Below are positions 1-9,077 of a stretch of 64,000 nt of DNA, one piece after another. The notes beneath the pieces are model-generated. The model was not told the origin of the DNA, did not search any database, and was given only the letters and a program-made list of their open reading frames with translations. The DNA comes from Comamonadaceae bacterium. Its GTDB lineage: Bacteria > Pseudomonadota > Gammaproteobacteria > Burkholderiales > Burkholderiaceae_C. The position numbers and the translations under genes were made by a program. Each line of letters starts with the position of its first letter. The first letter of the stretch is position 1. The stretch is taken from contig CANGLW010000011.1 in the NCBI GenBank assembly GCA_947454955.1, forward strand, positions 1 through 64,000, in the 5' to 3' direction.

Positions 1-705
1 ACCCGCGCCAACCGCTTGAGCACCGTGGCCCAGTTGCTGCGCCACTTCAGGCCAGCCAGCAGCATCGCGTTTTGCAACACCAAACAACGCTGCAACGAAC
101 TGCTGGACTTGCTGCAAGCCGAAGGCTTTGTGGCCCTGGCTTTGCACGGCGACCTGGAACAACGCGACCGCGACCAGGTGATCGCGCAGTTTGCCAACCG
201 CAGCTGCTCGGTGCTGGTGGCCACCGACGTGGCTGCGCGCGGGTTGGACATCAAAGAATTGGAAGCGGTGATCAATGTGGACATCACCCCCGATGCAGAA
301 GTGCATGTGCACCGCATCGGGCGCACGGGGCGTGCGGGCGAAGCCGGTCTGGCTTTGAACCTGGCCAGCATGGACGAGATGGGCTATGTGGGCCGCATCG
401 AGCAAAACCAATCGGCCTCGGTCTGGTACCCGGTGAGCGAACTCACACCCAAGAGCCCCGAGCCGCTGCGTCCGCCCATGAAGACCTTGCAAATTTTGGG
501 TGGCCGCAAAGAAAAAATTCGCCCGGGCGATGTGATGGGCGCGTTGGCCGCCGAAGCGGGCCTGACCCGCGAGCAGGTGGGCAAGATCACCGTGACCGAT
601 TTCTGCACCTTTGTGGCGGTGCAACGCGACCTGGCAGCCCAAGCCTTGGACGCCTTGAACCATGGCAAGGTCAAAGGCCGCAGCGTCAGGGCGCGGTTGA
701 TTTGA
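1..705 (+). CDS. dbpA: ATP-dependent RNA helicase DbpA, C-terminal part (5' end outside window)
   Basis: This is the 3' part of a DEAD-box RNA helicase; the reading frame is open from base 1, so the start and the first RecA domain lie upstream. The visible part holds the second RecA-like helicase domain, with VATDVAARGLD (motif V region) and HRIGRTGRAG (motif VI). It ends in a DbpA-type RNA-binding domain (from about GGRKEKIRPGDVMGAL to the C-terminus), which in Escherichia coli targets the protein to hairpin 92 of 23S rRNA during 50S subunit assembly. That terminal domain separates DbpA from RhlE and other paralogues. The gene converges on polA with a 9-base gap and no clear terminator between them. 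Confidence 0.9.
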   Translation, partial: TRANRLSTVAQLLRHFRPASSIAFCNTKQRCNELLDLLQAEGFVALALHGDLEQRDRDQVIAQFANRSCSVLVATDVAARGLDIKELEAVINVDITPDAEVHVHRIGRTGRAGEAGLALNLASMDEMGYVGRIEQNQSASVWYPVSELTPKSPEPLRPPMKTLQILGGRKEKIRPGDVMGALAAEAGLTREQVGKITVTDFCTFVAVQRDLAAQALDALNHGKVKGRSVRARLI

Positions 706-714
706 TGTCGCGGG

Positions 715-3522
715 TCAATGGGCCTTGTCCCAGTTCGGCCCCACGCCCACCTCGGCCAACAAAGGCACTTTGAGTTGCGCCACACCGGCCATCAAAGCCG
801 GGATGTTGGTGCGCACCCAGTCCACTTGAGATTCGGGCAACTCAAACACCAACTCGTCGTGCACCTGCATGATCATTTTGATGCCGCGCTGCTCGGCATC
901 AAGCACCTGCTGCACCTTGACCATGCTCATCTTGATGAGGTCGGCCGCGGTGCCTTGCATGGGCGCGTTGATCGCCGCACGTTCCGCCCCCGCACGGCGC
1001 GGGCCGTTGGGTGAGTTGATCTCGGGCAGGTACAAACGCCGCCCGAACACCGTCTCCACATAACCGCGCGCCTTGGCTTGTTCGCGGGTCTCGTCCATGT
1101 AGCGCTTCACGCCGGGGTAACGCTCAAAGTAGCGGGTGATGTAGTTGCGCGCCGCGGTGTTGTCGATGCCCAGGGCCTTGGCCAAGCCAAAGGCGCTCAT
1201 GCCGTAAATCAAACCGAAGTTGATCACCTTGGCGTAACGCCGCTGCTCGCTGCTGACCTCTTGCGGGCTCACACCAAAAATTTCGCCGGCTGTTGCGCGG
1301 TGCACATCCAGCCCCTCGTGAAAAGCTTTGAGCAAAGCCGCGTCATCGCTGATGTGCGCCATGATGCGCAACTCGATTTGCGAATAGTCCGCGCTGGCAA
1401 TCACACAACCCGGCGGCGCGACAAAAGCCTCGCGCACGCGACGGCCTTCAGGTGTGCGGATGGGGATGTTTTGGAGGTTCGGGTCGTTGCTGCTCAAGCG
1501 GCCGGTCACTGCCACCGCCTGCGCGTAGTGGGTGTGCACGCGGCCGGTGCGTGGCAAGGCCAGTTGCGCCAACTTGTCGGTGTACGTGCCTTTGAGTTTG
1601 GCCAGGCTGCGGTGCTCCAAAATTTTCGCAGGCAGCGGGTAGTCTTCGGCCAATTTTTCCAGCACTTCTTCATCGGTGCTGGGCGCACCTGTCGCGGTTT
1701 TTTTCACCACCGGCAAGCCCAGTTTGGTGAAGAAAATCTCGCCAATTTGTTTGGGCGAACCCAGGTTAAAAATTTGCCCGGCCAATTCATGGGCCTGGGT
1801 TTCCAGGGTCACAATGCGCTGGCCCAGTTCCTGGCTTTGCGCGGCCAAGGTGGGGCCATCAATCAGCACACCATTGCGCTCGATGCGGTAAAGCGCTTCA
1901 GAGCTGGCCATTTCCAGCTCGTAAATGAAGCGCAGTTTGTCGTTGGCTTGCAGCAGCGGCCACAGGGCCAGGTGCACGTCCAGGGTTTGGTCGGAGTCTT
2001 CGCAGCTGTAGGCCGCGGCCTTGTCGATCGGCACCTGGGCAAACGGAATTTGTTGCGCACCTTTGCCACACAGCTCTTCGTAGGTGATGCCGCTGCGCCC
2101 CAAATGACGCTCGGCCAGGCTGCTCAAACCGTGGGGTTTGTGCACTTCAAGCACATAGCTTTGCAGCATGGTGTCGTGCACATAACCTTGCACCTCTATG
2201 CCGTGGTTAGCCAAGACATGGCGGTCGTACTTGATGTGCTGGCCCAGCTTCTTGGCCTGCGGGTTTTCCAGCCAGGGCTTCAAGCGTGCCAGCACCTCGT
2301 CGCGCGGCAATTGCGTGGGCACATCAGGGTAGTGATGAGCCAGCGGAATGTAAACCGCTTCACCCGGCGTGACACTGAAGGACAAGCCCACCACCTCGGC
2401 CAACATATCGTCCAGCGAGGTGGTTTCTGTGTCCAGTGCTACCAATTCTGCAGCATGCAACTTGGCCAGCCACTGATCAAAAGCGGCCCAGTCCAGCACG
2501 GTTTCGTAGTTCACTTGCGTGACGCTGGAGGGCTGCGGCTGCGCCTCTTCGGGTTCGTCAAACAAACCCGGCATGGCCGATGGCTTGGTGCGTGCAGCAG
2601 GTTTGGGGGCAGATTTGGCCATGCCAGGCTCGCTGGCATCGCCACCCAAAGCGCGGGCTAAGCCTTTGAAGCCGTATTGCTCGTAAAAAGTTTTGAGCTT
2701 GGTCAGGTCAGGCTCAACCGTGGCCAGGGCGGCCAGGCCTGGCAAGCCCGGAATGTGGTCTTGCAAAGCGCAATCGGTTTTGATGGTCAGCAACTGGCGC
2801 CCGGTGGGCAACCAGGCCAGGGCCTGCTTGAGGTTCTCGCCCGCTGCGCCTTTGATCTTGTCGGCGTTGGCCACGATGTTGTCCAGGCTGCCAAATTCCT
2901 GCAGCCACTTGGCCGCGGTTTTGGGGCCCACTTTGTGCACACCGGGCACGTTGTCCACCGCGTCACCCACCAGGGTTTGGTAGTCAATCATCAGGTGCGG
3001 GGGCACGCCAAATTCTTCGGTCACCCCGGCCACATCGCGGCGTTTGCCGTTCATGGTGTCGATGATGGTGATGTGGGGCGTGACCAGCTGGGCCAGGTCT
3101 TTGTCGCCGCTGCTCACCGTGACCTCGATGTCTTGTGCCGCAGCGGTGACCGCCAGGGTGCCAATCACATCATCAGCCTCCACACCGGGCACATCCAGCA
3201 CCGTCCAACCCATCAGGCGCACCACCTCGTGGATGGGGGTGATTTGCGCGCGCAAATCATCGGGCATGGGCGAGCGGTGGGCTTTGTACTCGGGGTACAT
3301 CTCGTCGCGAAAGGTCGGGCCTTTGGCATCGAACACGCAGGCCACAAAGTCAGCCGGCACTTCTTTGCGCAGGCTTTGCAGCATGTTGATCATGCCGCGG
3401 ATCGCCCCAGTGGGCGCACTGGTCGGGTCGCCTGGCACGGCCCGCAAATCCGGCATGGCATGAAAGGCGCGGTAAAGATAGCTGGAACCGTCGACCAGCA
3501 GCAAGGTTTTCTTCTCAGACAT
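715..3522 (-). CDS. polA: DNA polymerase I
   Basis: Full-length DNA polymerase I (935 aa), used for Okazaki-fragment processing and repair synthesis. The N-terminal 5'-3' exonuclease domain covers about residues 1-290 (acidic cluster VEADDVIG, helix-hairpin-helix VGPKTAAKWL). The 3'-5' proofreading domain (about 340-530) keeps its metal ligands: DTET at D364/E366 and YSCEDSD as Exo III, so proofreading should be active. The polymerase domain carries motif A (ADYSQIELR), motif B (RRYAKVINFGLIYG) and motif C (QVHDELVFE). I chose the ATG at 3522 (MSEKKTLLLVDGSSYLYRA) because the family begins there; an in-frame ATG at 3558 adds only 12 atypical residues. The neighbouring small gene and thrB start divergently, as in Pseudomonas. 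Confidence 0.97.
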   Translation of the reverse strand: MSEKKTLLLVDGSSYLYRAFHAMPDLRAVPGDPTSAPTGAIRGMINMLQSLRKEVPADFVACVFDAKGPTFRDEMYPEYKAHRSPMPDDLRAQITPIHEVVRLMGWTVLDVPGVEADDVIGTLAVTAAAQDIEVTVSSGDKDLAQLVTPHITIIDTMNGKRRDVAGVTEEFGVPPHLMIDYQTLVGDAVDNVPGVHKVGPKTAAKWLQEFGSLDNIVANADKIKGAAGENLKQALAWLPTGRQLLTIKTDCALQDHIPGLPGLAALATVEPDLTKLKTFYEQYGFKGLARALGGDASEPGMAKSAPKPAARTKPSAMPGLFDEPEEAQPQPSSVTQVNYETVLDWAAFDQWLAKLHAAELVALDTETTSLDDMLAEVVGLSFSVTPGEAVYIPLAHHYPDVPTQLPRDEVLARLKPWLENPQAKKLGQHIKYDRHVLANHGIEVQGYVHDTMLQSYVLEVHKPHGLSSLAERHLGRSGITYEELCGKGAQQIPFAQVPIDKAAAYSCEDSDQTLDVHLALWPLLQANDKLRFIYELEMASSEALYRIERNGVLIDGPTLAAQSQELGQRIVTLETQAHELAGQIFNLGSPKQIGEIFFTKLGLPVVKKTATGAPSTDEEVLEKLAEDYPLPAKILEHRSLAKLKGTYTDKLAQLALPRTGRVHTHYAQAVAVTGRLSSNDPNLQNIPIRTPEGRRVREAFVAPPGCVIASADYSQIELRIMAHISDDAALLKAFHEGLDVHRATAGEIFGVSPQEVSSEQRRYAKVINFGLIYGMSAFGLAKALGIDNTAARNYITRYFERYPGVKRYMDETREQAKARGYVETVFGRRLYLPEINSPNGPRRAGAERAAINAPMQGTAADLIKMSMVKVQQVLDAEQRGIKMIMQVHDELVFELPESQVDWVRTNIPALMAGVAQLKVPLLAEVGVGPNWDKAH

Positions 3523-3595
3523 GGCCCCATTGTGCCTGCGCAAAGCCCGTGAACGCACCGCCCTGCCAGCGGCCTTGAGGTTTTACAATGCAGGC

Positions 3596-3907
3596 ATGCG
3601 TACACCCCTCCTCCTGGCTTTGTGCCTGTGCAGCCTCGCCCTGGGCCAAGCCCACGCTCAATCCACCCCTGCCCCAGCGCCAGGCAAGGCGCCGGTGGAG
3701 CCACGCATTGAGCGCATCCGCGTGGAAGATAACTCGGTGCGCATCGACGAGGTGCGGGTGGGTGGCCAAACCCAGGCCATCACCGTTCAACCGAAAAACA
3801 TGCCCTCTTACGAGCTGGGCACCCACAGCAGCAACCGCAACCCCGCCACCGACAACAGCGACAGCGGCCAGACCAGCTCGCGCGGCTGGAAAGTGCTGGG
3901 TTTTTAA
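3596..3907 (+). CDS. Small secreted DUF2782-like protein
   Basis: A 103-aa protein with a clear signal peptide (MRTPLLLALCLCSLALGQAHA, predicted cut after AHA), so it is probably periplasmic. The mature part starts with a Pro/Ala-rich linker and then a short acidic/basic segment (RIERIRVEDNSVRIDEVRVGGQTQ), ending in WKVLGF. Size, signal peptide and position between polA and thrB match the DUF2782 family, which occupies the same place in Pseudomonas; the family name is from memory and the function is unknown. The ATG at 3596 is preferred over an upstream in-frame ATG at 3521 because it gives the signal peptide. The stop lies 2 bases before thrB, so the two genes are probably co-transcribed. 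Confidence 0.75.
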   Translation: MRTPLLLALCLCSLALGQAHAQSTPAPAPGKAPVEPRIERIRVEDNSVRIDEVRVGGQTQAITVQPKNMPSYELGTHSSNRNPATDNSDSGQTSSRGWKVLGF

Positions 3908-3909
3908 GC

Positions 3910-4908
3910 ATGGCGGTTTTCACCGAAGTCTCATTCGATGAGGCTCAAGCGCTGCTGACCCGACTCAAGCTGGGCACCCTGCAAGACATGCAAGGTTGCG
4001 CAGGCGGCATTGAGAACACCAACTACTTTGTCACCACCGACCAGGGCGCGTATGTGCTGACCCTGTTCGAGCGCCTGAGCTTTGAGCAACTACCCTTTTA
4101 CCTGTGGCTCATGAAGCACCTGGCGCTCCAGGGCATCGCTGTGCCCGACCCAGCCGCCGATGCGGCAGGCGACATCCTGCAAACCGTACAAGGCAAGCCT
4201 GCTGCGGTGGTGAACCGCCTGCGTGGCAAAAGCGAGCTCTCCCCCACCGCCGCGCATTGCGCGCAAGTGGGCGGCATGCTCGCGCGCATGCACCTGGCCG
4301 GCCAAGACTACCCACGCAGCCAACCGAATCTGCGTGGCCTGGCCTGGTGGAACGACACCGTACCCGTGGTCTTGCCTTACCTCACCGATGCGCAAGCGGC
4401 TTTGATTCGCTCGGAGCTGGCCTACCAAAACCATGTGGCAGCGTCATCGAGCTACACCGCCTTGCCACGCGGTCCGGTGCATGCCGATTTGTTTCGCGAC
4501 AACGTGATGTTTGCCACCGACGCGCCAGCAGATCAGCCCGAGCTCACCGGCTTTTTTGATTTTTATTTCGCGGGTGTGGACACCTGGCTCTTTGACATCG
4601 CGGTGTGTTTGAACGACTGGTGCATCGACCTGGCCACCGGTGTGCATGATGCAGAGCGTGCGCAAGCGTTTTTGCAGGCCTATGCCGAGCAACGCCCCCT
4701 CACCGCCGAAGAACGCGAGTTGCTGCCCGCGATGTTGCGCGCAGGCGCCTTGCGTTTTTGGACCTCACGGCTGTGGGACTTTCACCTGCCACGCCAAGCC
4801 AGCGTGCTGCAGCCGCATGACCCCACGCATTTCGAGCGCGTGCTCACCCAACGTGTGCGCCACCCGGTGCGCACGCAAGATTTGCTGGACACCGCGGTAT
4901 GCACCTGA
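3910..4908 (+). CDS. thrB: Homoserine kinase (ThrB, APH-fold type)
   Basis: A 332-aa homoserine kinase of the aminoglycoside-phosphotransferase fold, the form used by pseudomonads and betaproteobacteria rather than the GHMP kinase of enterics. It phosphorylates homoserine in threonine synthesis in the cytoplasm. Visible signatures are the N-terminal GGIENTNYFV nucleotide-binding loop, the catalytic loop GPVHADLFRDNVMF (His-Asp...Asn) and the metal-binding DFYFAGVDTWLFDIA segment. Length is normal for the family. The start at 3910 follows the preceding stop by 2 bases, and its 3' end overlaps the next gene by 10 bases, which suggests translational coupling. Confidence 0.95.
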   Translation: MAVFTEVSFDEAQALLTRLKLGTLQDMQGCAGGIENTNYFVTTDQGAYVLTLFERLSFEQLPFYLWLMKHLALQGIAVPDPAADAAGDILQTVQGKPAAVVNRLRGKSELSPTAAHCAQVGGMLARMHLAGQDYPRSQPNLRGLAWWNDTVPVVLPYLTDAQAALIRSELAYQNHVAASSSYTALPRGPVHADLFRDNVMFATDAPADQPELTGFFDFYFAGVDTWLFDIAVCLNDWCIDLATGVHDAERAQAFLQAYAEQRPLTAEERELLPAMLRAGALRFWTSRLWDFHLPRQASVLQPHDPTHFERVLTQRVRHPVRTQDLLDTAVCT

Positions 4909-5681
4909 ACACCGTCACACCGCGCACCGGCATCACCTGGGTCAAGGCGGGTGTGCGCACCTTCTGGCGCCAACCTTTGGCCATGTCGGGTTTGTTTTTC
5001 ATGTTCATGGCGGCCATGTCGGTCGCTGGTGTGGTGCCTTATCTGGGCAGCGCCCTGGCCCTGGCCTTGTTGCCTGCAGCCACCCTGGGTTTGATGGCGG
5101 CCAGCAAAGAGGCCGATGGCGGCAAATTTCCCATGCCGGTTATTTTGGTCAGCGCGTTTCGGGCTGGTCGCAGCCAAGGCCGCGCCATGCTGCAACTCGG
5201 TGCCATGTACGCGGTGGGCTTTCTGATCATCATGGCTTTGACCACCTTGGTCGATGGCGGCCAGTTTGCCAAGCTTTATTTGGTGGGAGGCAGCTTGTCG
5301 ATGGACAAACTGCAAAGCGGTGAATTCCAAGCCGCAGCCTGGCTGGCCATGGCTTTGTACCTGCCTTTGTCGATGGTGTTTTGGCATGCCCCGGCCTTGG
5401 TGCATTGGCATGGCGTGTCACCCACCAAGAGCTTGTTCTTCAGTTGGATGGCCTGCTGGCGCAATATGGGGGCTTACCTGGTGTACGCCCTGGCATGGTT
5501 CGCGGTGTTCATGGCCGCAGCCAGCGCCTTGATGCTGCTGACCTCGCTCGTCGACCCCGAGTTGTTTGCGCTCTTGGTCATGCCGCTGATGCTGATCATG
5601 GCCAGCATGTTCTTCACCTCGTTTTACTTCACCTTCCGCGACTCGTTCACCGAGTCAACGCCAAGCATCACACCGGCGTGA
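4899..5681 (+). CDS. BPSS1780 family membrane protein
   Basis: A 260-aa integral membrane protein with about five or six hydrophobic segments (for example LFFMFMAAMSVAGVVPYLG, AMYAVGFLIIMALTTLV, LVYALAWFAVFMAAASALML, LVMPLMLIMASMFFTSFYF). The N-terminal GITWVKAGVRTFWRQP and the conserved position directly after thrB match the BPSS1780 family, a betaproteobacterial inner-membrane protein of unknown function. It overlaps the end of thrB by 10 bases, and its own end overlaps the convergent uvrD stop by 14 bases. The role is not known; co-transcription with thrB is positional inference and does not imply a part in amino-acid metabolism. Confidence 0.85.
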   Translation: MHLNTVTPRTGITWVKAGVRTFWRQPLAMSGLFFMFMAAMSVAGVVPYLGSALALALLPAATLGLMAASKEADGGKFPMPVILVSAFRAGRSQGRAMLQLGAMYAVGFLIIMALTTLVDGGQFAKLYLVGGSLSMDKLQSGEFQAAAWLAMALYLPLSMVFWHAPALVHWHGVSPTKSLFFSWMACWRNMGAYLVYALAWFAVFMAAASALMLLTSLVDPELFALLVMPLMLIMASMFFTSFYFTFRDSFTESTPSITPA

Positions 5682-8007
5682 GCTTGGCCACCGACAAGGC
5701 CAGCCACTTCACACCATGCCGGGGGAAGTTGACTTGCGCACGCGCATCAGCACCGGCCCCTTCCAAGGTGAGCACTTTGCCCTCGCCAAATTTGGTGTGA
5801 AACACCTGCATGCCCACTTTGAGGCCATGGGTGTCGGCATCTTTTTGCACCGGCTCATTCGTGCCCAAACCACTCGCACCCCAGGCAGGCTGCACCCAAG
5901 ACGGCACGGCGCCCGATGAGCGCGGTGCAGCCACCGGCATACCGAAGCCCGGGTTCTTGGGCGTGAGCCATTTGAGCGCGCCTTCAGGCAGTTCATCAAA
6001 GAACCTGCTGCGAATGTTGTAGCGCGTTTGCCCATGCAGCATGCGGGTTTGCGAGTGACTGAGGTACAAACGCTGGCGCGCACGGGTGATGGCCACGTAC
6101 ATCAAACGACGTTCTTCTTCCAGACCATCGAAGTCGTTCATCGAGTTTTCGTGTGGGAACAAACCTTCTTCCATGCCGGTGATGAAGACCGCATCAAACT
6201 CCAGCCCCTTGCTGGCGTGCACCGTCATGAGCTGGATCGCATCTTGCCCATCTTGCGCTTGGTTGTCACCAGCTTCTAAGGCGGCATGGGTGAGAAACGC
6301 GGCCAGTGGCGACATGACTTCGCCGGTGTCATCCAGCCCCACCGTGGGTGCTGCAACCGCAGCCTCGGGTTCATCCCAAGCCGAGTCAGACGCATTCATG
6401 GCCAGGGCTTCGCGGCCAAAGCCTTCGAGCGACACAAAGCTCTCTGCGGCGTTGACCAATTCAGCCAAGTTCTCGAGCCGGTCTTCGCCTTCGCGGTCGG
6501 CTTGGTAATGCTCGACCAAACCGCTGTGGTCCAACAGCAATTCGATGATGTTGCGCAGGGTCATACCCGCACTTTGCTCACGCAGCACATCGATCTTGGC
6601 CACGAAAGCGCCCAGGTTCGCACCGGCCTTGCCCGTCATGGCGCTCACCGCGTCATGCAGCGAGCAACCTGCCGCACGGGCGGTGTCTTGCAACACCTCC
6701 AATGTGCGCGCACCAATGCCACGCGGCGGGAAATTCACCACGCGCAAAAAACTGGTGTCGTCGTTGGGGTTCTCAAGTAAGCGCAGGTAAGCCAGGGCGT
6801 GCTTGATTTCCGCACGTTCAAAAAACCGCAAACCGCCGTACACGCGGTAAGGCATGCCGGCGTTGAACAAGGCGGTTTCAATCACCCGGCTTTGTGCGTT
6901 CGATCGGTAAAGCACCGCGATCTCTTTGCGCGGCATGTCGTCGCGCACCAGCTGGCGCATTTCATCAACCATCCACTGTGCTTCGGCCAGATCTGTGCTG
7001 CTTTCATACACACGCACCGGTTCGCCCGGGCCTTGGGTGGTGCGCAGGTTCTTGCCCAGGCGACGGCTGTTGTGGCTGATCAGCGCGTTGGCTGAATCCA
7101 GAATGTTGCTGTAGCTGCGGTAGTTTTGCTCGAGCTTGATTTGGTGCCGCACCGAAAACTCGCGCACAAAGTCGGCCATGTTGCCCACATTCGCGCCGCG
7201 AAACGCGTAAATGCTCTGGTCGTCATCACCCACGGCCAGCACCGCACCACCGTGCTCGCCCAAGCCAGCGAGTTGCTTGATCCAGGCGTATTGCAGCTTG
7301 TTGGTGTCTTGGAACTCGTCAATCAAAATATGGCGAAAGCGCTGCTGGTAATGCGCGCGGATATGCGGGTGGTCGCGCAGCAATTCGTAAGAGCGCAGCA
7401 GCAACTCACCAAAGTCCACCACGCCTTCGCGCATGCATTGCTCTTCGTAGAGCTGGTAAATCTCTACCTTTTTGCGGGTGTCTTCATCTCGCACCGCCAC
7501 ATCACCGGGTCGCTGGCCGTCTTCTTTACAACCTGCGATGAACCACTGCAGTTGCTTGGGCGGGAAACGCTCGTCGTCCACCTTGAACTGTTTGCACAAA
7601 CGCTTGATGGCGCTGAGCTGATCTTGGGTGTCCAGAATCTGAAAGGTGGAAGGCAGGTTCACGCTTTTGCAATGCGCGCGCAGCAGGCGGTTGCACAAAC
7701 CGTGGAAGGTGCCGATCCACATCCCGCGCACATTGACGGGCAACAAACTGGTCAGGCGCGTCATCATTTCGCGCGCGGCTTTGTTGGTGAAGGTCACCGC
7801 CAGCACACCACCGGGGGTCACTTGGCCGGTTTGCAACAACCAAGCGATGCGGGTGGTGAGCACCCGGGTTTTGCCCGAACCGGCCCCCGCCAGAATCAGC
7901 GCGTGCTCAGGCGGCAGGGTGACGGCGCTGAGCTGCTCAGGGTTGAGGTTATGAAGCAAGGGGGACGCAGCGCGCTGGGGGGCTGCGTCATCAAAGGCAA
8001 AGGACAT
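5668..8007 (-). CDS. uvrD: DNA helicase II (UvrD/PcrA)
   Basis: A 779-aa superfamily 1A 3'-5' DNA helicase for nucleotide-excision and mismatch repair. Motif I is AGAGSGKT near residue 42, motif II is LIDEFQDTN, motif III is AVGDDDQSIYAFRGA, motif V is LMTVHASKGLEFDAVF and motif VI is VAITRARQRLYL. The C-terminal tail (KVGMQVFHTKFGEGKVLTLEG) is the Tudor-like RNA-polymerase-interaction module of UvrD/PcrA, which argues against Rep. Length is usual for the family. The last 14 bases overlap the end of the convergent membrane-protein gene. A hairpin lies upstream at 8058-8087. Confidence 0.95.
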   Translation of the reverse strand: MSFAFDDAAPQRAASPLLHNLNPEQLSAVTLPPEHALILAGAGSGKTRVLTTRIAWLLQTGQVTPGGVLAVTFTNKAAREMMTRLTSLLPVNVRGMWIGTFHGLCNRLLRAHCKSVNLPSTFQILDTQDQLSAIKRLCKQFKVDDERFPPKQLQWFIAGCKEDGQRPGDVAVRDEDTRKKVEIYQLYEEQCMREGVVDFGELLLRSYELLRDHPHIRAHYQQRFRHILIDEFQDTNKLQYAWIKQLAGLGEHGGAVLAVGDDDQSIYAFRGANVGNMADFVREFSVRHQIKLEQNYRSYSNILDSANALISHNSRRLGKNLRTTQGPGEPVRVYESSTDLAEAQWMVDEMRQLVRDDMPRKEIAVLYRSNAQSRVIETALFNAGMPYRVYGGLRFFERAEIKHALAYLRLLENPNDDTSFLRVVNFPPRGIGARTLEVLQDTARAAGCSLHDAVSAMTGKAGANLGAFVAKIDVLREQSAGMTLRNIIELLLDHSGLVEHYQADREGEDRLENLAELVNAAESFVSLEGFGREALAMNASDSAWDEPEAAVAAPTVGLDDTGEVMSPLAAFLTHAALEAGDNQAQDGQDAIQLMTVHASKGLEFDAVFITGMEEGLFPHENSMNDFDGLEEERRLMYVAITRARQRLYLSHSQTRMLHGQTRYNIRSRFFDELPEGALKWLTPKNPGFGMPVAAPRSSGAVPSWVQPAWGASGLGTNEPVQKDADTHGLKVGMQVFHTKFGEGKVLTLEGAGADARAQVNFPRHGVKWLALSVAKLTPV

Positions 8008-8057
8008 GCCCCGATTGTAGGAACAAGGCCGTCACACTGCCTGGGCACCGTGCCAAG

Positions 8058-8087
8058 TCATCATGCTGCGCAGTCGCCGCATGATGA
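8058..8087. other. Long hairpin between hydrolase stop and uvrD start
   Basis: A 9-bp perfect inverted repeat, TCATCATGC (8058-8066) and GCATGATGA (8079-8087), with an inner GCG/CGC pairing across a 4-base loop. It sits in the 94-base gap between two leftward genes. There is no U-tract on either strand, so it is not a clear intrinsic terminator; it could be an mRNA-end stabiliser or a processing site. Confidence 0.5.
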
Positions 8088-8101
8088 TAGCCCGATGAAA
8101 C

Positions 8102-8974
8102 TCAGGCCGCTTTGACCATGGCCACGGCCAGCTTGTGCAGCTCGGTCCAGGGCGCGCTCAGGTCTTCCACGATGCTGAAGTGGTTGCGCTGTGGCACCAG
8201 TTCACACACCGGCACTTTTTTCTTGCCCCAGGCGTCTTGAATCAGCTGGTTGTGGCGGATGAACTCCGCGCTTTCATCGGCACCTGCCAAGGCGTAAAGC
8301 TTGCCGTGCTTGGGCGCTTTGAAGTAGGCCGGGCTGGCCAGCTTCACCTGTGCCGGCGTGAGGCGCAGCGACTCTTTCAAGAACGGGGTTTTCATGATCG
8401 GCTCGAGGTCATACAAGCCCGAAATCGACATCGCGTCTTTGACCAAATCAGCAGGCAAACTCTTGTCCACTTGTTTCCACAAGCAAGACAAGATCATGGC
8501 GGCCAAGTGACCACCGGCAGAATGGCCAATGACGGTGATGCGCTCAGGGTCGCCACCATGCTGGGCCACATGACGGTAAGTCCAGACCAAGGCCTTGACC
8601 ATCTGCAGCGCGATCTCTGGAATGGTGACGGCCGGACACAGCGCGTAATTGGGCACCACCACACACGCACCTTCGTTGACAAAGGCCGGCGCAATGAACG
8701 AGTGGTCCGACTTGTCCAGCGAGCGCCAGTAACCGCCGTGGATGAACACCATCACCGGGCTGTTGGCTTGTTTGGCCGGAAACACATCGAGCGTTTCCAT
8801 CGGGCCGTCGCCATAGGCGATGTTGCTCAAACAGATGTGGGCCTCGCGCGCGTCTTCAGAGGCGTCCGCCCATTGCACAAAGTGGCGGGCATGGTCGGGC
8901 ACCAAGGCGCGGTTGTTGTACATGCTGTCTAGCCAGGCCGGTGTGGACTTGGCGGGGCGGGCGATTTTGCTCAT
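8102..8974 (-). CDS. Alpha/beta hydrolase, HGGYW (kynurenine formamidase-like) type
   Basis: A 290-aa cytoplasmic alpha/beta hydrolase. The oxyanion motif HGGYW is at residues 79-83, the nucleophile elbow GHSAGGH has Ser152, and the likely acid and base are Asp233 (GADES) and His265 (RNHFS). HGGYW is typical of the arylformamidase-like subfamily, but no kyn genes are nearby, so the substrate (formamide, ester or lactone) is open. I chose the ATG at 8974 because the conserved body begins there; in-frame starts at 9004 and 9118 exist, but the latter would run through the operator. The gene diverges from a GntR/FCD regulator, and the palindrome at 9060-9073 lies between them, so control by that regulator is likely. 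Confidence 0.8.
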   Translation of the reverse strand: MSKIARPAKSTPAWLDSMYNNRALVPDHARHFVQWADASEDAREAHICLSNIAYGDGPMETLDVFPAKQANSPVMVFIHGGYWRSLDKSDHSFIAPAFVNEGACVVVPNYALCPAVTIPEIALQMVKALVWTYRHVAQHGGDPERITVIGHSAGGHLAAMILSCLWKQVDKSLPADLVKDAMSISGLYDLEPIMKTPFLKESLRLTPAQVKLASPAYFKAPKHGKLYALAGADESAEFIRHNQLIQDAWGKKKVPVCELVPQRNHFSIVEDLSAPWTELHKLAVAMVKAA

Positions 8975-9059
8975 GTTGGCGTTAGAAAAAGTTGAGGAGC
9001 GCATCTTGACACAAGCGCGGTGGTAGCCGGTTATCACCTGTCGCGTTCGGTTCGTGGTA

Positions 9060-9073
9060 TTCTGTATACAGAA
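9060..9073. promoter_or_regulatory. GntR/FCD operator, first copy (TTCTGTATACAGAA)
   Basis: A perfect 14-bp palindrome with a TGTATACA core, typical of FCD-family GntR operators. It ends 4 bases before the regulator's ATG at 9078 and lies 86 bases upstream of the divergent hydrolase ATG. TATTCT at 9058-9063 could be the rightward -10; no good -35 was found. The position implies autorepression and control of the hydrolase. The regulator would then have a very short or absent 5' leader. Confidence 0.7.
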
Positions 9074-9077
9074 AACC

